DNA from: an uncultured Acetatifactor sp.
Lineage (GTDB): Bacteria; Bacillota; Clostridia; Lachnospirales; Lachnospiraceae
Direction of reading: 5' to 3'
Length of the DNA stretch: 64,000 nt
NCBI GenBank assembly: GCA_910586215.1
Contig: CAJUGH010000016.1
Coordinates: 28,655-92,654, forward strand
Shown: piece after piece, positions 8,021 to 17,230 of the stretch
How the letters are laid out: each line of letters begins with the position of its first letter
Position numbering within the stretch: position 1 is the stretch's first letter
The notes under the pieces: model-generated
Database searches by the model: none
The model's input: the letters and a program-made list of their open reading frames with translations, nothing else
Told to the model about the DNA's origin: nothing
Translations under genes and position numbers: made by a program

Positions 8021-9028
8021 TTATTCCTGGCGGGAAGATGGAGGGGATGCCAGCTGTGGTGCAGCTGTGGCGGGACTGCCTTCCTCCCTGCGAAAGGGAG
8101 CCTGGCTGTAATAGGCTTTCACCCGGATTCCCTGGTTATAGTCCCCGAACTGTTCCCCGAAGAGGGTACAGCCGCCGCAATTGGCGGTATCCTCAGGCAC
8201 TTCCACCCGGAAGGAGAGGGTGCTGTTGTAATCCAGGGCGAGACTGTCTATGGTTACGTCAGAGAGCTTCAGCCCGCCATCCATGAAGGTGCCCTCCTGG
8301 CTGATGATCAGCGTTTTTAAGAGTCCATACTGGTTCAGGCTCCGGGGCCACCAGGCAGGTGACACATGTCCGGGCCGGTCCCCATAGTCTCCCGGACTGA
8401 CCCAGATGCCCAGGGGAACCCCGTTTAGGGAAAAGTGGATGTCCGATGGGTAGTCTTCGTTGAAACCCGGATATTCCGAGGAGATCTCAAAAGAAATCTC
8501 CAGTCTGTTCAGCCGCTGTCCGGCCTGGAGACGGTTGGGCAGGCCATATTCCAGGTAGCCGCTGGTAAACCACAGAATGCCTGCGTCAAAATGTTCCGGA
8601 AAGGTAAAGGCATTCACGTCATCTATGGCACCGATGATCTGGGTGGATGTGGCCAGCCCGCAGGTGGGACGCAGGGACATGGCGGTAAAGCATCCCACCC
8701 GGATCTCATCCTGGTAGTAAGGGTCTTCCTGCCCGGCAGGTTCCGGCGCCATGTCGATGAGCAGCCTGCGGCAGCAGGGACTGGCCAGCTTCCGGGTGCC
8801 CCGTCTGCCAGAGGTGGTCTTGATCTGTATCAGCCCGGCTTCCACCAGCTTTCCCACATGCATGGAGATGGCGCTGTTGGTCAGGCCCAGGGTCTTGGCC
8901 AGGTAATCCATGCTGACCTCCGGGGTGGCATAGACCAGTTTCATAATTTCTACCCGCATGGGGGCGCTTAGTGCCTTGATGACAGGCTGTGCTTCGTCAA
9001 GGGAAGAGAAATGGAGCATAGGCGGCAT
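8021..9028 (-). CDS. ArsR-like winged-helix regulator with large C-terminal beta-rich domain
   Basis: A roughly 335-residue protein. Residues about 10-85 form a winged helix-turn-helix of the ArsR type (ALSAPMRVEIMKLV, then LAKTLGLTNSAISMHVGKLVEAGLI). The remaining 250 residues are rich in beta-strand-like, aromatic sequence without metal-binding Cys clusters, and resemble a carbohydrate-binding-like sandwich (inference). The reading frame is open further upstream, but the HTH begins only after residue 40 of that frame; AAGGAGG lies directly before ATG 9028, with ATG 9019 as alternative. It is divergent from the arabinofuranosidase gene, and a palindrome plus the shared string TGAAATAAAT lie between them, so it probably controls arabinan use (inference). 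Confidence 0.8.
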   Translation of the reverse strand: MPPMLHFSSLDEAQPVIKALSAPMRVEIMKLVYATPEVSMDYLAKTLGLTNSAISMHVGKLVEAGLIQIKTTSGRRGTRKLASPCCRRLLIDMAPEPAGQEDPYYQDEIRVGCFTAMSLRPTCGLATSTQIIGAIDDVNAFTFPEHFDAGILWFTSGYLEYGLPNRLQAGQRLNRLEISFEISSEYPGFNEDYPSDIHFSLNGVPLGIWVSPGDYGDRPGHVSPAWWPRSLNQYGLLKTLIISQEGTFMDGGLKLSDVTIDSLALDYNSTLSFRVEVPEDTANCGGCTLFGEQFGDYNQGIRVKAYYSQAPFRREEGSPATAAPQLASPPSSRQE

Positions 9029-9197
9029 AGGCCTCCTTCCTGTGGGATTATATGTGTTCCTACATATAGATGCAGGGGCAAAAGGTGTTTTGGCGGGTTT
9101 TCTGGTATCTGTATATAGTATACATGGTTTGGGGGAATTATTAAAGTACAAAGTGAAATAAATGTTTTTTATAAGGTGGTGCTGTCATTGTTTTCCT

Positions 9198-9220
9198 GTG
9201 CCACCGCCAGGTGCTTTCAG
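9198..9220. repeat. Fragment of the intergenic repeat family
   Basis: TGTGCCACCGCCAGGTGCTTTCAG corresponds to the left core of copies A and C (GTGCCACCGCG-GGTG-TTTCA). The ends are missing, so this is a decayed or partial copy. Confidence 0.4.
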
Positions 9221-9287
9221 TCTGCTCTTTTCACCTTGACTTTTTTCCCTGGATGGGATAGACTGAAAATGTAAACAAAAAGTTAAA

Positions 9288-9309
9288 TATTTCATTTTTT
9301 AATGAAATA
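9288..9309. promoter_or_regulatory. Palindrome between divergent regulator and arabinofuranosidase genes (candidate operator)
   Basis: TATTTCATT and AATGAAATA form a perfect 9-bp inverted repeat around TTTT, 69 bp before the arabinofuranosidase start. The string TGAAATAAAT at its right edge (9303-9312) recurs at 9154-9163, nearer the regulator gene. This arrangement fits a binding site of the ArsR-like regulator, though it could also be just an AT-rich promoter region. Confidence 0.45.
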
Positions 9310-9377
9310 AATTCCGCTGAAAATTTTTTTGCGGGAATCAATTTTTTCCAGGAAGACGGGAAGGAAAGGTGGAGGTT

Positions 9378-10874
9378 ATGGCAAAGCTGTATGTAAATCC
9401 CCATGTGAAGAAGGGGCATATCAACCCTGAATTACAGGGACATTTTTCGGAGCATCTGGGCAGGTGTATCTACGAGGGTATCTACGTGGGGGAAGATTCG
9501 GATATTCCCAATGTGAACGGCATGCGCACTGATGTGGTGGAAGCGCTGAAGGAGATCCGGGTACCGGTACTGCGCTGGCCGGGGGGGTGTTTCGCAGATG
9601 AATACCACTGGAAGGATGGCATTGGACCGAAGGAGAGCCGCAAGAAGATGATCAATACCCACTGGGGTGGTGTGGTGGAGGACAACAGCTTTGGTACCCA
9701 TGAATTCATGGAACTATGCAGGCAGCTTGGCTGCAAGACCTATGTCAACGGCAACGTGGGAAGCGGCACTGTCCAGGAGATGAGCGAGTGGGTGGAGTAT
9801 ATGACCTTTGAAGGGGTCTCCCCCATGGCAGATCTGCGCAAGGCCAACGGCCATGAAGCGTCCTGGGGGGTGGATTACTTCGGTGTGGGCAATGAGAACT
9901 GGGGCTGTGGCGGCAATATGAGGCCGGAGTACTACGGCGACCTGTACCGCAGGTACCAGACCTATGTGCGCAATTACAATTCCGGCAAACCCATCTACAA
10001 GATTGCCTGTGGTGCCAATGCCGGGGACTACCACTGGACGGACAAAGTGCTGGAGACTACTTTTGACCATGGGAACGGCTTCATGAACGGTATGTCCCTG
10101 CACTATTATACCCTGCCCACCAACAACTGGGGGAAGAAGGGTTCTGCCCTGGAGTTCGATGAGAAGGAATGGTACCGTACCTTGAAGGCCACCTTGAAAA
10201 TGGAGGAACTGATCAAGGTTCATGGATCCATCATGGACCAGTATGATCCGGACAGGCGGATCGGCATGATCATTGATGAGTGGGGCACCTGGTACGATGT
10301 GGAACCGGGCACCAATCCTGGATTCCTCTACCAGCAGAACACCATGCGGGATGCCCTGGTGGCAGGTATTAACCTGAATCTGTTCAACAAACACTGTGAC
10401 AGGGTGAAGATGGCCAACATAGCCCAGATGGTGAATGTGCTCCAGTCCGTGATCCTCACCGATGGGGAGCGGATGCTGAAGACGCCTACCTGGCATACCT
10501 TCCATATGTATCAGCATCACCAGGACGGGGAACTGGTGGAATCTTCCGTGGAGACGAAGCAGATCGGACTGGAGGAGGACTACCAGGTGCCGGATCTCAC
10601 GGAGTCTGTATCCCTGGACAAGAACGGCAGGCTCCATGTGACCATGACAAATCTGTCCTTGACCGAGGACAGGGAGATACAGGGTATTTTTGCAGATACC
10701 ACTGTGAAGAATGTGAAGGGTGAGATCCTCACAGGGAAGATGCAGGATCACAATACTTTTGAGAAAGCGGACGTGGTGCATTCAGAGGCTTTCAGCGCAT
10801 TAGGAGTAAATGGCGGTAAAGTGACATTTACCATTCCGGCGTGCAGCGTGCTGCATCTGGAAGTGGAGGTCTGA
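9378..10874 (+). CDS. abfA: Alpha-L-arabinofuranosidase, glycoside hydrolase family 51
   Basis: A 498-residue enzyme that removes terminal alpha-L-arabinofuranosyl groups from arabinan or arabinoxylan oligosaccharides. It shows the GH51 (clan GH-A) hallmarks: WPGGCFADEYHW (68-79), the acid/base glutamate in GNENW (E173) and the nucleophile in IIDEWGTW (E301). There is no signal peptide, so it acts on imported oligosaccharides in the cytoplasm. The length matches the family (about 500). ATG 9378 was chosen because AAGGAAAGG lies upstream; an in-frame GTG at 9369 is less likely. A terminator follows directly, so the gene is monocistronic. The divergent ArsR-like gene is its probable regulator. 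Confidence 0.96.
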   Translation: MAKLYVNPHVKKGHINPELQGHFSEHLGRCIYEGIYVGEDSDIPNVNGMRTDVVEALKEIRVPVLRWPGGCFADEYHWKDGIGPKESRKKMINTHWGGVVEDNSFGTHEFMELCRQLGCKTYVNGNVGSGTVQEMSEWVEYMTFEGVSPMADLRKANGHEASWGVDYFGVGNENWGCGGNMRPEYYGDLYRRYQTYVRNYNSGKPIYKIACGANAGDYHWTDKVLETTFDHGNGFMNGMSLHYYTLPTNNWGKKGSALEFDEKEWYRTLKATLKMEELIKVHGSIMDQYDPDRRIGMIIDEWGTWYDVEPGTNPGFLYQQNTMRDALVAGINLNLFNKHCDRVKMANIAQMVNVLQSVILTDGERMLKTPTWHTFHMYQHHQDGELVESSVETKQIGLEEDYQVPDLTESVSLDKNGRLHVTMTNLSLTEDREIQGIFADTTVKNVKGEILTGKMQDHNTFEKADVVHSEAFSALGVNGGKVTFTIPACSVLHLEVEV

Positions 10875-10892
10875 TCCCGATAAAGGAAAGAG

Positions 10893-10930
10893 GGGCAGAA
10901 ACTGTCTTCAGACAGCTTCTGCCCTTTTTT
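10893..10930 (+). terminator. Rho-independent terminator after the arabinofuranosidase gene
   Basis: A 13-bp stem with one mismatch (10893-10906 with 10911-10924), a TTCA tetraloop, and a run of T residues. Confidence 0.9.
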
Positions 10931-10997
10931 GGGGGTTGTGAGAGGGTTTTCTGCTCCGGCGTTTTTACAACCGGGCCTTTCGGCGGAATTGGAATAT

Positions 10998-11017
10998 GCC
11001 ATATCTGCAGATATGGC
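10998..11017. other. Perfect 20-bp palindrome in a convergent intergenic gap
   Basis: GCCATATCTGCAGATATGGC is fully self-complementary with no loop and lies about 50 bp past the stop of the lipoprotein gene on the minus strand. There is no adjoining T run, so it is not a standard terminator. It may be a dimeric protein-binding site or part of a 3' end structure. Confidence 0.4.
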
Positions 11018-11068
11018 AATACAACAGATAAATAACCGGCATCGCTCCCGGGCTTTAAAAGTAGCCTC

Positions 11069-11968
11069 TTACTGCCAGGGAAGCAGCACACCGAGACTCC
11101 CTTCAGCATGTCCGAAGCCGAAAGAACCTTCTGGAAAGCTGATGCAGATCTGATCCTCCCAGAAGTACCAGACAATGGTATTGCCTGTCAGGGCGTCCGA
11201 AAGATCCTGCTCCAGAAGGGTAGCATCAAAATCAAGTTCCGGATAGGATTCAAAAAGTAGTGTTTTGATGGTATCTTTCAGTGTTTCGTCCACAGTTATG
11301 ATATCCGACAGTTTTAAGGACTCGCCGGTTCTGGTATCCAGGTTGAAGGTTATGGAATTATTGTTGGGATGGGGGCCTCCCTCATCCGTTGTCCTTCCAA
11401 TCACCAGGCAGACTATCTCTTCATCACATCTGGTCAGGGATACAGAGATGGTCTGGCTGAAAGTATAGGCCGGGTCAATGTCTGCCTGGTACTGGCGGGC
11501 ATTTTCTTCGGCATCGTCCAGGAAATGGATACACTGTGTGCGACATTGTTCATTGATGTCGGAAAGGGTACGGGACAGTGCAGGGAGCTCCTGGCCGGCC
11601 ACAGCAAAGACCGGATATTGGGCGAACACAAGCTCCTGGCCGGATGCCCCTGTGCGGGCCTCACGGAGGATCTCCCAGGTTATGGAGACAGTGGCAGGGT
11701 CCGGGGACGTGGAAGTGTCTGGCGCGGAGGATGGCTCTGCTGGGGAAGCTGCCGTCTCAGAGGAGGAAGCTGTCATATTGTGAGGGGAATCCGTCCCGTC
11801 TTGTGATGACTCTGCCGGGAGGACAGGTACTTCTGTCCCGATGGAGGCAGGGGGTAAAGTGGTGAGAGGGATGCTTTCGTCTCTGCTGTTTCCACAGGCT
11901 GTGAGGAAAAGGCACACAAGCAGGAGACATGGGAATATTGTCCGGAAGAGCTTGGCTTTCTGCTTCAT
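11069..11968 (-). CDS. Lipoprotein with RsiV-like (DUF3298) C-terminal domain
   Basis: A 299-residue exported lipoprotein. The signal peptide has a basic start and a hydrophobic core ending in the lipobox LTAC (Cys about 25). Residues 35-95 are a Ser/Thr/Pro/Ala-rich spacer of wall-crossing type. The C-terminal 190 residues include EGGPHPNN and a following strand (ITFNLDTRTGE), a signature of the DUF3298/RsiV family known as the extracellular part of the lysozyme-binding anti-sigma factor RsiV. There is no cytoplasmic anti-sigma segment and no sigma gene beside it, so a role in sigma control is not supported; it may be a surface sensor or enzyme inhibitor. Start ATG 11968 follows AAGGAG eight bases upstream. 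Confidence 0.8.
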   Translation of the reverse strand: MKQKAKLFRTIFPCLLLVCLFLTACGNSRDESIPLTTLPPASIGTEVPVLPAESSQDGTDSPHNMTASSSETAASPAEPSSAPDTSTSPDPATVSITWEILREARTGASGQELVFAQYPVFAVAGQELPALSRTLSDINEQCRTQCIHFLDDAEENARQYQADIDPAYTFSQTISVSLTRCDEEIVCLVIGRTTDEGGPHPNNNSITFNLDTRTGESLKLSDIITVDETLKDTIKTLLFESYPELDFDATLLEQDLSDALTGNTIVWYFWEDQICISFPEGSFGFGHAEGSLGVLLPWQ

Positions 11969-12202
11969 TGGTTGCACTCCTTTTTTGTCTGATGGTTCCG
12001 GCGATGGATCTCTTCTTAGACTAGCACAAAAGAAGGAAAATGCAAGGGAAGGGCAAAAAAGTTAATAATTTCGTCCTCTGGTAAGCGGGAACGGGTATAA
12101 AAATCAGAGAGAAATGACACAAAACCATAAGGAAATGTATGTTCAAAGGAGGAATGGGGTGCTACAATAGCTTTATATTTAACGATCAGGAGGAACCCGT
12201 CT

Positions 12203-14347
12203 ATGAAATTCATACCGAAGACATTGGATTATACCTTAAGCCCTTATACAGGACTGACCAGGGAGAGCTGGCTGGAGGCCGGATCCTATATGCTGGAAGG
12301 AATCTTCCAACATATCCAGGATTTCCAGGATCCGGTGGTGATGCCCAGAAAGGAGACCCGGATCACTTATCCTCATCTGTGGGCCTCAGAGGAGATTCAG
12401 AAGACCCAGCGGACAGCGGAGGTTTTCGAGGGGCTGACACGTTCTTTTTTCATCGCCGCCCCTATGATGTCCAACCTGCCGGAACTTACGGTTTGTGGCT
12501 ATTCCATGGCGGAATATTACAAGAACCAGGTGTTGCGGGTATGTACGAAGGGAGATCCCCTGTATGTGGGCACTTATGCAGACCAGCAGGAGATTACGGG
12601 ACATGCAGATCCTTTCCGGGCCTTCCAGCAGACGGTGGAGACATGTGCCCTGGTGATCTGCCTGTGGGTGAGCAAGAAGCAGATCTGGGATACCTATACA
12701 AGAGAGGAGAAGGATATCATTGCAGATTTTCTGCTGTCCTATGCCCATGAGAACACGGTGCCTCAGAATTGGCGGCTGTTTAATATGCTGGACATGGCAT
12801 TCCTGCATATGGAGGGCTATCCCATCCAGAAGGATGTGATGCGTGACCATGCCCAGGCTATCCTGAACTATTATGTGGGGGACGGCTGGTACCGGGATGG
12901 CCACTCCTTTGACTATTATTCCTGCTGGGCTTTCAATGTATATGCGCCCATCTGGAACCTGTGGTATGGCTATGAGAACGAACCCTGGCTGGCGGAGAAG
13001 TTCCAGGAGCAGTCCAACAGACTGATGGAGACATACGGGGATTTTTTCGACCGGGACGGCTGGACCAATATGTGGGGCCGCAGCAACATCTATCGGAATG
13101 CTGCCACCAGTGCCTTTGATGGCAATATGCTGCTGCGCGATGGCAAAGCGGATCCTGGCAGGGCCAGGCGGATCTCCTCCGGCTCCTTGATGCAGTTTCT
13201 GGGAAGGGAGGATTTCCTGTACAAAGGAGTGCCTACCCTGGGTTTCTACGGCCAGTTTTCCCCTCTGGTACAGGGATATTCCTGTGCGGAATCCCCTTTC
13301 TGGCTGGGGAAGGCTTTCCTGTGCCTGCATCTGCCCGCAGACCACCCCTTCTGGACGGCGAAAGAGAACAATGGTACCTGGGAGAAGCTGGGAAAGGAGG
13401 AGGTGAAAGTCACCTGCCTGGATGGCCCCGCCCTGTGCTTCTCCAACCATGAGGCGAACGGGGAGACCATCCTTAGGACTGGCAAGGTGGTGAAGCAGCC
13501 TGGAGATGAGCATGGCATGTGGAATTATTCCAAGCTGTGCTATAATACCAAGTACCCATGGGAATCCGTTCCCAGGCAGTCCATTCCTGCAGAAGCAGCT
13601 GTAGAGGCGGGGCATGCGCCAGGCGCGGCATCCGTCCAGGAACCAGCAGCGCAGGGGATGCCGGTCCTCCATGTGGAGTCCCAGCAGTATGTGCTACAGG
13701 ATATTACCACGGGCAGCTTTACCAAAGCTAATGTAACCTTCTGGTGTGGCCAGAGGGAGGGGGTGCTGTACCGTAGGCAGTTCTTTGACTACCGCCTGGA
13801 CCGGGAGTGTCACTGGACACAGGCCGTGAACCTGGCAGATTTTACGGTGCCCTTAGGCGTGGTGCGGGTGGACAAGCTGCGGCTGCATAGATGCCCTGTG
13901 GCCCTTACCTTGGGTGCCTACGGGTTCCCGGACAATGGGACGGAGATTGTGGAGAAGACCTGTGGTAGGGCCAGGGCCATTGTCCTGAAGGGCAGGGATG
14001 CCCTGGGAGGGGAGAAACAGCTGGCCATGACCATCTATGACGGCTGGCAGGAACTGAAACTGCTCCGCAGCCAGGGAACCAACCCGGACTCTGAGCGCTC
14101 TATCATCCTATATGCAAGTATGGAGCGTAAGAAACAGTACGGTTATGAACCCTATGTGTTGGTATCCCAGGTGATTACAAAGGAGAGTCACCAGGATTTC
14201 ACGGAAGAAGAGCTTTTCCCGGTTCAGGAGATTACATACACTGACCCGGAAGGGTGTGGCGGCTACGGCCCTGTGACAGTGCGGATGAAGGACGGGAGCG
14301 TGAAAGTCGTGGAATATGAGGGCATGGAAGGCAGGATGAGGCTGTAG
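12203..14347 (+). CDS. DUF2264 domain protein, probable intracellular carbohydrate-active enzyme
   Basis: A 714-residue protein without signal peptide. The N-terminal 370 residues match the DUF2264 pattern I recognise (MLEGIFQHIQDF, ASEEIQKTQR, a W-rich region with FDYYSCWAFNVYAPIW and NMWGRSNIYRNAAT), a predicted (alpha/alpha)6 toroid fold shared by many glycoside hydrolases and polysaccharide lyases. The C-terminal part is beta-rich, as in the accessory domain of such enzymes. The catalytic activity is not known to me. An AGGAGGAA site precedes ATG 12203, and a possible extended -10 (TGCTACAAT, 12160-12168) lies upstream. The next gene starts 21 bp downstream and is probably co-transcribed. 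The surroundings (arabinofuranosidase, beta-helix protein) suggest plant-glycan substrates. Confidence 0.75.
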   Translation: MKFIPKTLDYTLSPYTGLTRESWLEAGSYMLEGIFQHIQDFQDPVVMPRKETRITYPHLWASEEIQKTQRTAEVFEGLTRSFFIAAPMMSNLPELTVCGYSMAEYYKNQVLRVCTKGDPLYVGTYADQQEITGHADPFRAFQQTVETCALVICLWVSKKQIWDTYTREEKDIIADFLLSYAHENTVPQNWRLFNMLDMAFLHMEGYPIQKDVMRDHAQAILNYYVGDGWYRDGHSFDYYSCWAFNVYAPIWNLWYGYENEPWLAEKFQEQSNRLMETYGDFFDRDGWTNMWGRSNIYRNAATSAFDGNMLLRDGKADPGRARRISSGSLMQFLGREDFLYKGVPTLGFYGQFSPLVQGYSCAESPFWLGKAFLCLHLPADHPFWTAKENNGTWEKLGKEEVKVTCLDGPALCFSNHEANGETILRTGKVVKQPGDEHGMWNYSKLCYNTKYPWESVPRQSIPAEAAVEAGHAPGAASVQEPAAQGMPVLHVESQQYVLQDITTGSFTKANVTFWCGQREGVLYRRQFFDYRLDRECHWTQAVNLADFTVPLGVVRVDKLRLHRCPVALTLGAYGFPDNGTEIVEKTCGRARAIVLKGRDALGGEKQLAMTIYDGWQELKLLRSQGTNPDSERSIILYASMERKKQYGYEPYVLVSQVITKESHQDFTEEELFPVQEITYTDPEGCGGYGPVTVRMKDGSVKVVEYEGMEGRMRL

Positions 14348-14367
14348 GTTCCTTTGGGAGGAATGGA

Positions 14368-15186
14368 ATGAAAAAATACCTGCTGCCAGCCATGATGCTG
14401 GTGATATTTGAAACGGTGGCGATTACACTGTGGCTGACCACAGATAACCTGTTTTACCTGTTTAACTTCAGCTATATCGGGATGGCCATTGCATTGGGCA
14501 TCTTTCTGTTCCTCCGGAAGTATCAGCATGCGAGACGTGTAACGCAGCTTCTGGTGGGACTGTATATGCTGGTCTACCTGGGACTGGCCTGCAGGGAGAA
14601 TATGCAGATCGAGGGATTCTGGTACTATCTGTTTACCGGGGTATTTGAGGCGGCAACGATCCACTATGCAGTGGCCAAGATATTCGGGCCACTGCTCTTC
14701 GGAAGAGGATGGTGCGGCTATGCCTGCTGGACAGCCATGGTACTTGACTTCCTGCCCTATAAGGTGCCGGAACAGCCCCGCAGGAAGATAGGATGGATCC
14801 GGTATATCACCTTTGTGGCATCGCTGGTATTCATGGCCGCCCTTTTCCTGGCCCATGCAGGCAACATGGAAAGGATCATGTTTTGGGCCTTCCTTATAGG
14901 GAACCTGGCTTATTATGCCATTGGCATTGGCCTGGCTTTCCTGTACAGGGACAACAGGGCCTTTTGCAAGTACATATGCCCCATAACCATATTCCTGAAA
15001 CCTATGAGCTATTTTTCCCTGATCCGGATAAAATCTGATAAGGGCAAATGTATATCCTGTGGCAAATGCAAGCGTGTGTGTCCCATGGATGTGGATGTAA
15101 CGGACCCGTCCAGGAACAGGGAGAACGGAACAGAGTGTATCCTCTGCATGGAATGCGTAAGGAACTGCCCGAAAAATGCGTTGTAG
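14368..15186 (+). CDS. Membrane-bound 4Fe-4S ferredoxin-type protein (NapH/MauN-like)
   Basis: A 272-residue integral membrane protein with about five or six hydrophobic helices and the GRGWCGYACW motif typical of the NapH/NosR/CcoG-type polyferredoxin family. The last 45 residues hold two ferredoxin cluster motifs, CISCGKCKRVCP and CILCMECVRNCP, each ligating a [4Fe-4S] centre on one face of the membrane. Family members pass electrons between the quinone pool or ferredoxin and partner enzymes. No partner oxidoreductase is nearby, so the pathway is unknown. It starts 21 bp after the DUF2264 gene with its own GGGAGG site and is convergent with the LRR protein gene. Confidence 0.85.
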   Translation: MKKYLLPAMMLVIFETVAITLWLTTDNLFYLFNFSYIGMAIALGIFLFLRKYQHARRVTQLLVGLYMLVYLGLACRENMQIEGFWYYLFTGVFEAATIHYAVAKIFGPLLFGRGWCGYACWTAMVLDFLPYKVPEQPRRKIGWIRYITFVASLVFMAALFLAHAGNMERIMFWAFLIGNLAYYAIGIGLAFLYRDNRAFCKYICPITIFLKPMSYFSLIRIKSDKGKCISCGKCKRVCPMDVDVTDPSRNRENGTECILCMECVRNCPKNAL

Positions 15187-15225
15187 GGGCTGTATCCTGC
15201 CTGCCCGGTCATCTGACCTGTCGTC

Positions 15226-17226
15226 TTAATCCATAATCACGCTGATGGGACTGTCCGGCGGCAGCTTTTCCAGGATCGTATTCTGTTTACACCATACTTG
15301 AATGAAATCGGGCAGCGTCTCCAGGGGTTTTAAACTGGTGACGCTGTTGTCTGTAATGTCCAGGTACTGTAAGGCTGGCAGCATCTCCACGAAATCAATG
15401 GAGTCGATCTGATTGGAGGCAATGTCCAACTGGGTAAGGCCCGGGAAGTGGCCGAACATGTCGCAATGTTCTGACAGGGACACCATATCCCCGTTGTTAT
15501 AGGTGGGATCCCGCAGTACCTTCAGCCGTTTCATGGAGAGGATCTCCAGTCCCTCATTGGTGGGGATGGCATCGAAGTCCAGACCGATCTGGCATTCATC
15601 CAGGGACAGTTTGCGCAGGGTGGGGATCCCGAAGATCTCCTCCACATTGCCGAAGATATGGCTGTTGTCCAGAACCAGGGTTGTGAGGTTAGGCAGCTTG
15701 GTTAATGGCTCCAGGGACTCCACATAGGAGGAGAAATCATGGATAGTCAGGGTGGTCAGCCCCTGCATGGAGGTGATGGCATCCAGTTCCCATCCCGCAC
15801 ATCGCTTCAGTCCCAGGGAGGTGACACTGGACGCATCCCTGAGGGGGGAGAGGTCATTGGCATTCTCCAGGTAGAGTTGTTCTAAGCCGGACAGCTTCTG
15901 GAAGGAGGGCAGGGCCGTGCCATAACCCAGGCTGATGGACAGACTGGTCAGCTTTTCCAGGTCACCTACCACGGCATAATTTTCCACATTGTAATTATCC
16001 AGAAGGGACAGGACAGTCAGTTCGGGACAATCGGCCAGGGCGCTGATATTGGAGATCTGGGTATCCTCCACCGCAAGCTGGGTCAGGTGCGGCATCACTT
16101 TAATGAACTCAATGCTTTTCAGTTCTGAGGAGTCCAGGGAAAGCTGTTCCAGGCTGGTCAGCTTCATAAGGGGACTGTAGTCTGTCAGCCGGTCACAGCC
16201 GGTAAGGGACAGGCCCAGCAGTCCGGGAAATTGTTCCAGGGCAGAGATATCCTCCAGGGAGCGGTAGTCCACGCTTAAGTAGAGCAGGTTGGGGAAGGCC
16301 TCGATGCCATCCAGGCTGTCCTCGAAGATGGAATCCTTCACACCCAGGACGGTAATCTGTTCCGGATGAGGAAGGATCTCGGTGAACTCCTGGATGGTAT
16401 TGTCCGCATATACATAATACAGATCCTGGAGGCCGTCTAAGTCTCCCTTGCTTAAGTCATCATCCAGATAGAGTTGCTGCAGGCCGGTGAAGGTCTTTAG
16501 GTCGGACAGCTCCATGCCGAAGGAATCGGTGAAGGTGAGGGACATTACGTCCGCTCCTGCAAGCTGATAGTATATGGTCTGGTCCTCCTGGCTGATCTCC
16601 AGCATAAGGATGCTGTCCAGATCCTGGGCGGTGATGGCACTACAGGGTTTGTCGAAGATTACTTCCACCAGGTCCCGGAAAAAGCCAGACTGGGGCAGCA
16701 AAACGGTCTCAACAGAGGTATCCTCCTGTCTGTGTCCTGCATCAGATCCGTCTTCTTCCTGTGCCCAGGGAAGGCGTTTCTCCTCTGTCTCCCAGTCTGA
16801 GGGCAGATGGTCCGTGGCATCTGACGGCAGGTCTTGGGATCTCCATACTTTCATAAGGGCCAGGCTCACGTTTAGGACGAGAATGGCCAGGATGACAGCT
16901 ACTGTGATTAGGGTAGTCCGGGTTCTGGTATTTTTCCCGGACTGGCCAGGGGATGCCTGGTGTGCAGGCGGGGGAACGGACCTGCCCGGCGCTTTTGTCT
17001 GCCGGGAGGAAGCCTGCCCAGTGCCCTGGGTCTGTCTGGTTCCCTGTGTCTGCCAGGTACCCTGGGTCTGTCCGGTATAGGGCTTCCCGTTGTAGGGCGT
17101 CTGTTGGCCGGAGGTCTCCCGGGTCTGGTCCCGCAGGTAGTAGCCGCAGTCCTTACAGGTCATCCTGCCGTTGATCATTTTCAGCTTTGTGCCGCACATG
17201 GGACATTTCTTCTTTGCATTTGCCAT
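15226..17226 (-). CDS. Membrane-anchored zinc-ribbon / leucine-rich-repeat protein
   Basis: The product is 666 residues. It begins with a zinc ribbon (CPMCG...CKDCG, about residues 7-26), followed by a low-complexity Thr/Gln/Gly/Pro linker with short TQGT-type repeats (about 30-95), then one membrane helix (about 104-124, TTLITVAVILAILVLNVSLA) and a large C-terminal domain of leucine-rich repeats of about 20-24 residues (LxxLxL-type strands from about 200 to the end). With a cytoplasmic zinc ribbon, the repeats would be outside the cell. The start is MANAKKK (17226), with GGAGG nine bases upstream; the frame above it overlaps the neighbouring gene and is not coding. It begins 4 bp after the stop of the beta-helix protein gene, so they form one operon. 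Likely a binding or adhesion role. Confidence 0.8.
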   Translation of the reverse strand: MANAKKKCPMCGTKLKMINGRMTCKDCGYYLRDQTRETSGQQTPYNGKPYTGQTQGTWQTQGTRQTQGTGQASSRQTKAPGRSVPPPAHQASPGQSGKNTRTRTTLITVAVILAILVLNVSLALMKVWRSQDLPSDATDHLPSDWETEEKRLPWAQEEDGSDAGHRQEDTSVETVLLPQSGFFRDLVEVIFDKPCSAITAQDLDSILMLEISQEDQTIYYQLAGADVMSLTFTDSFGMELSDLKTFTGLQQLYLDDDLSKGDLDGLQDLYYVYADNTIQEFTEILPHPEQITVLGVKDSIFEDSLDGIEAFPNLLYLSVDYRSLEDISALEQFPGLLGLSLTGCDRLTDYSPLMKLTSLEQLSLDSSELKSIEFIKVMPHLTQLAVEDTQISNISALADCPELTVLSLLDNYNVENYAVVGDLEKLTSLSISLGYGTALPSFQKLSGLEQLYLENANDLSPLRDASSVTSLGLKRCAGWELDAITSMQGLTTLTIHDFSSYVESLEPLTKLPNLTTLVLDNSHIFGNVEEIFGIPTLRKLSLDECQIGLDFDAIPTNEGLEILSMKRLKVLRDPTYNNGDMVSLSEHCDMFGHFPGLTQLDIASNQIDSIDFVEMLPALQYLDITDNSVTSLKPLETLPDFIQVWCKQNTILEKLPPDSPISVIMD

Positions 17227-17230
17227 TTCT

